Shown here: piece after piece, positions 54,756 through 64,000 of the stretch
Layout of the letters: each line of letters starts with the position of its first letter
How positions within the stretch are numbered: the stretch's first letter is position 1
Source of the DNA: Homarus americanus
Lineage: Eukaryota > Arthropoda > Malacostraca > Decapoda > Nephropidae
Direction: 5' to 3'
Assembly (NCBI RefSeq): GCF_018991925.1
Contig: NW_024735516.1
Coordinates: forward strand, 842,501-906,500
DNA: 64,000 nt
The notes under the pieces: generated by a model
Databases searched by the model: none
Told to the model about the DNA's origin: nothing
What the model saw: only the letters and a program-made list of their open reading frames with translations
Translations under genes and position numbers: made by a program

Positions 54756-57700
54756 TACCCATAAGAACTAGGAATAGAAACAGGGTAATGTCAATATATC
54801 CTATTGGAGACATAAGAAATTTAGAAAAATAAACACTTAAAATTTGTACACACTCCCTACTTTGTGTATGCCATGTTTGTTGACCACAGAGATTCTAGGA
54901 TTAATTCCTTAACACTGGCCTAACTAACCAGTAACTCTTGGTATGAATATAAGAGACACCACTATCAATTAGCTTGGAATGGTCCCTTCACCAGCCTGCT
55001 TTGTTGGCAAGTAGAATTAATATGTATAATCAACAAAGGGCCAGCAGGTTAATTAACAGAAAAAAAAAGATAAACAAGACGACATTGGGCACCAATAATT
55101 TGGGTTAGGGAACAAAGGTGGAATAAATATTAAAAACCTAAACCCTATGGAAGTTTCCAGAAAAAAATATATAAATAAATACAGTATATAAGATTTGGGA
55201 CATCAAAAATCAGTTTTCTGGAAGGATATTCAATCTGGTAACATTTGGACAGATATATTTCAGGGTATATATTTGCTAAATTAAATGAAGGGTCAAGGAA
55301 AGGCATTGGATAGTTCCTTGTTGCTGAAGAGCAGCAACATAACTTCCTAAGACATGAGATAAGAAGTGATGGGAGCATAACGTAGGTGTTTCTGACGGTG
55401 CCAGGAGGACCGAGTGCCTCAACGCATCACCAAATAGTCCTGCAGCAAAGGTGCGTCTTAACACATCAACAATGAAGGTGGGCCAGGGGGGACGCAATGT
55501 CCTTACTGATCTGTAGCTGGTGCTTCACTGTTCCCCAGCCAACATCTTGGAAGACCAACAAATCCAAGCAGTTAATGCTTGGTCTCGGAGCACTGAAGGG
55601 TGCATTGTGGGGAGGACAGTTTATGGCATTTGTTAAATATCAACAAAAAACAGACAAAAAATAAACAATTTAAATAAATAATGGTGCCAAGATGATCTAG
55701 AATCAAGAGAAGCTGACCCTACTGTGCTTTTACTATAGGAAAATCAACACTCCCCGTGGCCCACCTTACTACAATATCAGGTTAACAAGAGGTTAAAACA
55801 AGTCCAATATTGATTCTGTAACAGCTCTCATATACCAAAATAAAAGGAAAACTTTTTGAACAACTGACAGACATGGCATATTTTTTCTTGTGTTAGACAT
55901 GGTTATATGAATATATAATGCATTTGCATACTACGGGACCATTAAGTGGGTAACATGAGTTATGTATGACTGTAATTGACACACTTGGACCTTAAACAAT
56001 ATCAACATGGTTACAAACACAGATCTCTACAAAAGCTGCCGTAAACACTGTACACAGAGTAGTTACTGGCACCGCCCTGGCCTGGTTCAGGGGGCGGCAA
56101 AGTCAGGACGAGCACAGCAAACTTCCGGGGGTTATGATCAGCACTGACTAAAGTCTCCCTGGCTAAAGTGACCCACTTTTAAGTACACATTTTGATTAAT
56201 GTAACACTTGGAAGAGGGGGACTTGCTCGTCCTGTCTCTGGGTTCTGGTCATGACACTTTTTCCTGATGCTTTGGACTAGGCACAATAATAATTAACTAC
56301 TGCTTTGTGAACAGAAGAGGTTCATATAGCAAAAATAGCAACACACATCTGGTGGGCATGCAGGAGACTGGGCAGTGAGTAAAGCTATAGACAACAGCTG
56401 ACACCCACGCCCAGCCCAGGGCCCAATCTACAAGCAGCGCTACTACAAAAGTAACATGATACAAACAGATAGAAAAAACAGCAAAAATAGTGGAATGTTT
56501 CATCTCTTGGTAAGTAGTCAACGTGTCAACAGCAGAGAACTGGGTTATGATACTCTTAACGTTAGTAGAAAAGCAGAGGGGCGCAGGGCGGGTCAAGACG
56601 GTGCAAGGCATAATACTGGTGGCCGCCCTACCCCCTCCGTCTGGGCCCGCGGGCTCGCCAACCCACTGCCCGCCCACACACTACATATTCTTTTGGACTG
56701 TAGAAAGGTGAAAAAATAGACTTTGGAACTTTTTTTTTAAGTAGATACGAACGAAGTCATGCTTCAGAAAGGCCAATGTAAGTGAAGAAATGATCAAACT
56801 TTGTTATAGTGTCCCAATTTATCACTTGATGTATTGTGACTTAGGGGTCACAGATGAAATGTGGCTCCAGGCATGGGCTGTGGCACTGAGGAAGGATAAA
56901 CATTTCAAGAGTCAACAACTGGAATGTTGGCTGCAAAAATCAACAAATACCTTCTAGGTAATTTGCCAGGTAACTTTTGTGCATCTGCCAGAGGACTGTG
57001 GCATTTCATCTGGACCGACAGGGACAGTCCGAGAGTGAAAGACGAAGGGGAAGCCCCCCTCAGTACTACACTAAGTCCGCCTTAACTTATGGGTTGTTGA
57101 TCTACACAGCACAGCGAGCACTAACTAGAAGTGGCAAGCAACTGCCCAACCACACATGTATACACATCCTGGAGCTCTGCACACAACAAACTTTTTAGAG
57201 CAGCTACCTCAACAACCATATAGGGCACCAGCTCAGTCACCAGGACTATGATGTGTGGAGGGCAGCTACAAGCCCCGCACCATTGATGCCTTATGCCACC
57301 AGGACAGGCCCAGCAAAACCAGAGACTGGTTGGCTAGCTGGGCCCTGACTAGTCTACTGAGGGACCCAGGTAGCTGGAGGGATCTGACAGCTCCACTAGT
57401 GTCTACACAGTAGTATCAACAAGAGATATGTATTGTCCAAGCCATTCAGTGCTCCCTTGCAACACAGTGATTGGCTACAAGAATTTGAAAGGTAACATTA
57501 AATGCTCTTGTGCTACCTAATACAGTCTACTAATTGGCAGCTAAATTTTAGGCGCTGCACTGAACACAGATGTTGATCCATCATTCACTGTATTGGGAAA
57601 GCAAGCATTACCACAAAGGCCGTGTATGTGCTGTCAACACCTCTATTATGCCATATAGAGTGATGATAAACAATTAAGTACAAGCCGACATTTCACTAAC

Positions 57701-59692
57701 AGCCCACGTCTAATATGCCAGGTGGAGGATAACAACCAGGTACAAAGCAAACTGCTTCCTCTTTGTGACAAAACAAGACAACAAATTATTTTCACTATAT
57801 ACTACACAGGAAGCTTTAACTTTTTAATCTTATTTGAGTAATTGGCTAGTACATCACAAAAAATTATAACGCCAGTGAATGAATAAAGTTTCAACAGTTA
57901 AATAAGCTTAGTTTATCAACAGTTAAACAAGCTTAGTTTATCCAGCATCGTACTACCACTCTTTATGGCCAATTTCTGAACACTGAAAATGAACAACCGT
58001 GTTGATATCATATAACAAAATGTGATTCTGCGGTTACATTCAGTCTACACGTCAGACCTGCTGTCGGTTGCAGAATTCCACCAATTCTAAATTACACTTG
58101 TGCCCATTAAGTGTTACCACAGTAATATTACAAAATTACAGACTTTGTGCCAGGAATCTGCAACCTTTGGTCAGTACAGAAGCTCCATACCCGCCTGAAG
58201 CAGAGGTGTGTGTGGCACAATCACAACACAATCACGACCTTAAGGACTACAACACCGCACAACACTGGTAAGGCATGATCTTGGGGAAAGGTCACAAGTT
58301 GGTTTAGTTATTATCAGCCATCCTAGATAGGGTTACAACAGGTTGAGCTTTGTATTACACTACTTGAAAGCAGATACAAAAAAGGCAAGAGAGGGAATAG
58401 TGATTACAACAATGGTACTCAACTTCTACCTAACATAGTGAGCTAGTCTAGATATATATCAACAGGTAAGGGCATATTAATCCGGTTCACACCACAAAGA
58501 CAGGACCTACGAGTGCCGGCCCATGGAGCCAGACTCTAGGATGTGGCTGGCAGGTACCTGCTTGTGGTTGTAGTGCTTCATTACTACAAGGACAGAATTT
58601 GATTTCTGTTCTACATATGTGTTTCAAGAGTTCACACAGTTGTTAATTCATATTCTAACTGTCAACTGTAGAAAACATCACCAAAGTTATAGTATCACCT
58701 GTAATTTAATTTGGCCCCCAGGTTTTTCTCATGTGTTTGTTGTTTCACGAAAGTTATCTTCCCTTGCAACTACAAAGATAAACATTTCAGGCATTTGCTT
58801 CCTCTGACTTTGATTGTCACACTTGGGAAAAATTTATAAAAGCAAATCTGGTCAGGTTAAACATCTCTAGAAACACCAGTAACTAATTTTGATATATATT
58901 CCTAAGCAAACAGTGTGAAAAGGGTATAACAAGTGAATAGCAAACTTTTGGATGGCTTAACATGTAACTTGTCAATAGTATCGACTTTCTTTAAAACAAT
59001 GAACGTTTCCATTTTGACTAATGGAATACCTGTAAAAAGGAACAAAATTTCCAGCCTTCAATAAAATGAAATTAAAATCTTTCTCATATACATAAATAAG
59101 AACACCAGACCTCTCTGACAAATAAAACTATTGGCTCTTGCTGAGCCATGGAATTGGCCGACTGGCCGACTTCTGTATGACTGTTTCCTGGCCACACTGT
59201 TTGTTACTGACCCCAAAGTGTTGGGAGACTGGCTGGCGGGTACAGTCCCTGGTAGCCTTGTGCTATCCGAGGTCCCCTACTACCCGGCCTTCATGCACAC
59301 CTTGCCTGTAGCTCTCATGCACAATTCCTTACAACTAACAAATGCAATAGAACAATAATGGGCGAGTTCTTCAACTGCGGCTAAAAGATACAGAGCCACA
59401 CCCGAGACAGACTACCACTACGGGGTAGAGGAGGGCCACAGATGCCGCTGCTTGGTCAGTGGTGCTCCACTCCCAAATCTCAACACTTCAATAAATTACT
59501 GCACATAAATATGAAAAGCACATAAATATGAAAATAAAGGAAACTTAAACAAAACCAAAACAAGATACCATGAGCAGGATATCCAAGGAACAAAACTTAA
59601 AATCCTTAATGGCACAACTTAAGATTCTAAGAGCAACAAATAGAAAATTTTGAAATAAACTCTTAAAACCAATTGAATAAGTTATGTACATG

Positions 59693-59700
59693 ACTATTGG
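59693..59700 (-). promoter_or_regulatory. Pumilio-response-like element
   Basis: TATGTACA on plus, UGUACAUA in a minus-strand transcript. It lies about 530 bases after the brat stop codon. Confidence 0.35.
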
Positions 59701-60225
59701 TAGAGTGAGAAAATTGAAAATAAAATAAAAAAACCTACTTGTAACAAAAAATTAAAATAAATAAATGTAATAGCGACTTGTCAACAGGTATCTAAGCCCA
59801 TTATATGGTAACTGCCTGATACCCAAGTACACTGGTAACTGGCAACTAAGCCTACAAATGAGGCCTCAGCCACTTTTTGACTAGGGGGGCAGATTTGGGC
59901 TTGGCATCTGCCCCTGGGAGTACAAATAACTGCAACCACGTATTAAAAATAGACTATATGAAGGAACAGTGACAACATGGGACCTTCCCTCCTACCCAGA
60001 GGGTCAACACCTGATGCTATGAGGTGGGAGGTGAGGTCTTTACAAGAGGTTAGTGTCCTGTCACTTGTGTGTCACACTTGTCACAGTGCTAAACAAGATA
60101 CAAGGTGCATTCCTTGTGGCAGTAACAGCATTCGTTCCACCATCTATGCTGTTCAGATTCCCACCTTATAACCAGACTGGAAAGTGCACCAGTGTGACTG
60201 TAGATGAGAAGTGGCACCGAGGATC

Positions 60226-60522
60226 TCACATGTGTGGAGGCGGCACCTGAAGATACCGGTATACGTACAAACGGTAATCTTTGGAGGCCAAGACAACAGA
60301 GCCGTCATCCATTAATGCTACGTCAAAGCACTGGGCGTGCTTCACCTTAGACTCATATGCCGACACCAGCTGTCCATCTTGGGTGAAGAGCGTAAGGTTA
60401 AAGTTGTTGTGGTTATCAGCAATCAAAACTTCTCCCTGGCTGTTAATGCCTACACCAATTGGATAATTGGTGATTCCTTCGCCACCAATTTGACGAAGAT
60501 ACTGGCCCTCATAGTTGAAAAC
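60226..60522 (-). CDS. brat: Brat-type TRIM-NHL protein, last coding exon (98 aa)
   Basis: Minus-strand acceptor TTTGTTTACAG ends before 60,522. The exon reads VFNYEGQYLRQIGGEGITNY, then PIGVGINSQGEVLIADNHNN and FNLTLFTQDGQLVSAYESKV, then HAQCFDVALMDDGSVVLASK and DYRLYVYRY, and stops at TGA 60,226. These are the last two NHL repeats of the six-bladed propeller. The closing DYRLYxYRY block followed by a short tail is characteristic of the fly Brain tumor protein and its arthropod orthologues. Brat binds RNA through the NHL propeller and represses translation, in flies together with Pumilio and Nanos on hunchback mRNA. Earlier exons must lie beyond 64,000. TRIM2/3- or Mei-P26-type paralogues are less likely because of this C-terminus. 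Confidence 0.85.
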   Translation of the reverse strand, partial: VFNYEGQYLRQIGGEGITNYPIGVGINSQGEVLIADNHNNFNLTLFTQDGQLVSAYESKVKHAQCFDVALMDDGSVVLASKDYRLYVYRYLQVPPPHM

Positions 60523-62370
60523 CTGTAAACAAATTAAAATTAGCAAAAAGTATTGAAAAATTATTAATAATCAGCAAGTTGATAATTATAATACACAATG
60601 CAAAAGATGCGAAGAAAACCTGCGAATAAAGAAAGATGACAAACTGGAACTTTAGTTAATAGCAAATATCTGACATGCAAGGAAATGAACGAATAGCAAG
60701 GAATGAACAAGTAAAACAATACTGAGACGAGAATGATGGTAAAATATCATCAATAACTGGCTGATGTATCTCACAGCCCATCTCTTCAAACTCTTGAATC
60801 ATGACACTCTTAGTTCATTGTCTGTTGCCATTGTACAAGCTTGTTCGATCGCTCATTGCGGTTTTCACGTACACTCTGTGTTGTGCAGTACTGTACCAGC
60901 ATATAATCAGCCAAGAATACGGTTAAATCAGTGTGAAGTTGTAAACAAATTTAATCTACACATACTGCACCGTACATTCAGAAATCATGAAAGTACCATA
61001 AGTACAGTACTGTACTGCACACAGCAAAGTGGACTGTGTATGCCTACTGTATGCTAATGTGTAGTGGGTGTATATACAGTAAAAAGTGCATGTACAATTC
61101 TTTCTTCATGGAGGGAGTGAAGAGGGACAGTTAGCAACACCTGTTACAGGAGGTGGTACAGGATTAAGACTAGTCATCTTGTGTTATATCACTATTTGGA
61201 CAGCCTGCATCACAAGCTCAAGACAACAGTATCTGCTGCCAAGTACAGTAATGTATACTGTACAAGAGTATTTGTGTGCATATACAGTGATGTTTGCATA
61301 AATAAACACAACTCTGTTTGTGCGAGATGCATAGTTTATACTCTGAAAACATTTTCCAGTACAACACCTGTACCCGGAAAAATACCTCGGACGAGAAAAT
61401 TCGTCTCCATACCCAGAAATCTCAATTCCAGAACAGCTCTGCACCAATTATTCCAGCTAACAGGGGTTATCATTGTACTGTATCCATACAGTGTGTATGT
61501 GGCATGATATAAAATACTTGAAAAAAAAATAGTCAGTGGATGAGAAAAAATATTTGGTGGATGATGTAGGGAAGTGGAGAAGCAATGAAGGAGAAAAGGA
61601 CACGAGACATGAGGGATGAACTTCTAGAAGCAGTAAATGAGTAAAGAGCATGGTAGTAGAAAGTATATTTTTTGGGGGGGAGGAAGGCAATTATGTACAG
61701 TCTTTATAACTTGTAGCAAGAAAGGATATGCTGCTTATGATGAATATGGCTTTTTTGAAGTGAAAAGGTATACAGTACCATATAAAATTCAGGATATCCA
61801 ATTCGTGCCAAACATCATCTTCAAAGTTAAAAATTAATTAACAACAATTAAGAGAAATTGTGTGTGTTTGCTCTTGTTGCTGGCCATCCTGCATTAAGCA
61901 AAAGGGAAGGACTGATTCTGCTGCTTTTCCTATTTTATTCCTCTTATTAATATACAGTACATTACAGTTATTATGGCAGTCATCACTTCTCTAATGATAT
62001 CAGTGCTTGAAAAAATTATGAAGTACAGGATGTGTAATGTTACCCTCATTCATTATTTAAATGGATGGAGCAGTGAGAGGGGTAAAGGCACGAGAAATGG
62101 AGAGGGGTGTAAATCTGATTGAAATAAATGAGAAAGAAGTCGGCTGTTTTGCAGATGGAACTGCCCTGATGGGCGATTCATAAAAGTTGCAAATGTTATG
62201 AATGAATTTGGTAGTGGATGTAGCTTACGAAGATTAATAATGAATGTGGACAAAGGTAATAAAAATCAGTAGAGAAGTAAGGTGGGGAAATGGTGGTCAT
62301 TATGAGTGTGGGAGTATGGGCGATTACTATTGTTATCTAAATAGAATGGAATGTTCGAGACATTAGATTC

Positions 62371-62380
<10 letters not shown>
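60523..62380 (-). other. Intron of the brat-type gene
   Basis: No further exon recognised. It contains a partial copy of the TCCGGAA element (61,350-61,495), with the CTCTGCACCAATTATTCCAGC block, near an ACAGTA-rich stretch. Confidence 0.6.
61350..61495. mobile_element. Partial copy of the TCCGGAA-rich dispersed element
   Basis: TACCCGGAAAAATACC, CATACCCAGAAATCTCA and AGCTCTGCACCAATTATTCC match the right end of 53,205-54,010 in order and orientation. Confidence 0.7.
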
Positions 62381-62845
<465 letters not shown>

Positions 62846-64000
62846 TAGAATGATAGCTGCAAGGGGAATAAGCAAAACAGAAATGACAAGACGTGTTTGA
62901 ATGTAGTGTGTGGGAAGAAGACCAAGTAGAAAGGACGTATTAACTATGAGAGGACAGGCAGAAACAGTATACAAGAATGGCTGAAAACCACAACATTAAG
63001 TGATTTTTGAGTGATGCTAGTTTGTGTGATATAGAGGGAGGTGGGGGAGTAGCATACTTGAGTAAAACACATTCTGTTATGGCAGTTAAGAGAAATAATG
63101 ACATGGGTGATGGAAGAGTATGTCTGCTCTTCATTCTGGTCAACCTCCAGCATACTAAAAATCTTGCTAGGTTGAAAAATCTATTGTGAAATCTGAAGAT
63201 TGTTTTTTTTTGTGCCAAGTTTTTCATGTGAAGTTAAACCTTATGGACTAACACAATACAATAATTACATAAATCCAGATGACACTGGCAACTGGGTAAA
63301 ACAAACCTCTACATTACTACAGCACTTCTTCCCTGGATGGGATACACTGCCAATGTTTGTTATTACACTTATTACAATACAGTACTTGCTTTAAATTTTA
63401 AGTTCAAATAATTTAAAATAAATAAATATTACAAAGCACAAGCAATAATATAAGAGAACAGCTGTGAGAGGAATATGAAGGAGGGGAGAAAAGAATTGGA
63501 TTAAAGAGGATGGCTGGAGGGAGTAATACAGAGTCCATTTTTATTTAAATTAGTCAACAACATGGCAACCAGACACCTATTCCCCAGAAAGTCTAGTAAT
63601 CTGTTTATGCCTGAAACGTCCTGTTTGAAGTACTCTAGTTGGCACTTCCAGCCTTGCCCTTCCATTACCATCTTTGAAAATTAAGTCATTCTCTTCAAAG
63701 TGATGGATAAAATCATCAGTACAACTTTAACAAGTTCTTTGACATGTGTTTACTTTTTATGTACAGTGTACTGTACAGGTGTACTATACCTGGAGACCAT
63801 TCTGTTACCCTAATTTTTTATTACCTGGTCATTCCCAGGTCCCAATATTATTCAGATATAATGTTGTTGACTGTACAGAGACTCTTCAAGATAATCTTAC
63901 ATCTCATACAATATATACTGTACTAGTAAATAAGATTTTTATTTAAGTTACTACGGTATTCCTTTGATCTCATTTAAATTTACTCTATTCACCTGACTTA
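62846..64000 (-). other. Intron continuation, nothing recognised
   Basis: Unique AT-rich sequence with short frames on both strands and no exon signature that I can support. Confidence 0.5.

Larger units (their letters stand above)
54061..60225 (-). other. Probable long 3'UTR and downstream flank of the brat-type gene
   Basis: From the stop at 60,226 leftward there are no recognisable genes, few repeats and only short, weak frames. Minus-strand AATAAA signals are present at about 54,584-54,590 and 54,062-54,067, the latter giving a maximal 3'UTR of about 6.1 kb. Two Pumilio-type words UGUANAUA are present on the minus strand (54,748-54,755 and 59,693-59,700). The actual cleavage site cannot be told from sequence. 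A GC-richer block (about 56,050-57,400) may instead be independent. Confidence 0.4.

Noticed and set aside
56297..56677. 126-codon minus-strand frame with a hydrophobic stretch
   Set aside because: It lies in the probable 3' flank of the brat-type gene. Its start is not in a good context, there is no splice evidence, and higher GC content alone can keep it open.
60226..60522. Assignment of the NHL exon to TRIM2/3 or lin-41-type genes
   Set aside because: The closing block DYRLYVYRY with a short tail and the FTQDGQL..KVKHAQCFDVALMDDG run fit Brat orthologues better. A protein search would settle it.

Overview
The window looks like nuclear DNA of an arthropod, most likely a decapod crustacean. 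The reasons are the arthropod telomere-type motif TTAGG/CCTAA in several places, the extreme microsatellite and minisatellite load, intron-split genes with GT-AG borders, and animal mobile elements (hAT, pogo/Tigger, Tc1/mariner MITEs, CR1-, jockey- and RTE-like LINEs, a DIRS-like element). Nothing bacterial or viral is evident. The species cannot be named from sequence alone.

Layout. Positions 1 to about 33,000 are gene-poor and dominated by tandem repeats: at least fifteen minisatellites with units of 13 to 46 bp, plus many AC/GT, ATT, GAT, GA and AT microsatellites. Between them lie broken mobile elements: an RTE-like LINE end (3.2-3.6 kb), a hAT-type non-autonomous element with a perfect 8-bp target duplication (5.2-5.8 kb), a jockey-like LINE end (9.7-10.4 kb, minus), a DIRS-like gag/reverse transcriptase relic (16.8-18.7 kb, minus), a CR1-like LINE end (24.2-25.0 kb) and several copies of a palindromic MITE. 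The one plausible cellular coding exon here is a 93-residue single-pass membrane protein at 14,056-14,337. The first 60 bases are CCTAA repeats, so this part may be subtelomeric, but TTAGG-like tracts also occur in the cores of the palindromic MITEs, which is a competing explanation.

Positions 33,500 to 64,000 are AT-richer and hold the two recognised genes. Thiamine pyrophosphokinase (plus strand, five coding exons from 37,120 to 41,668, poly(A) signal at 41,780) makes thiamine diphosphate from thiamine and ATP. The last coding exon of a brat-type TRIM-NHL translational repressor lies on the minus strand at 60,226-60,522, with a probable 3'UTR of up to 6 kb to its left and intron to its right. 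The two genes converge, tail to tail, and have no evident functional link. Around and between them are DNA-transposon remains: a hAT relic (33.5-34.6 kb), a foldback element (35.4-35.9 kb), TA-flanked MITEs at 42.7, 45.5, 51.2 and 51.8 kb, two Tigger-like elements of one family (43.6 and 48.9 kb) and two pogo-type transposase pseudogenes near 47-48 kb. A short orphan terminal exon with its own poly(A) signal sits at 44,897-44,980.

The most informative structures are a two-variant 22-bp minisatellite with an inverted-orientation relative 2.3 kb away, a palindromic MITE family whose cores contain telomere-like repeats, a 25-bp triplication in which each unit carries a perfect CRE, and a Tigger-like element that appears to have grown to about four times the length of its sibling through internal duplication and AT expansion. 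No new biological system can be claimed with confidence from this sequence.
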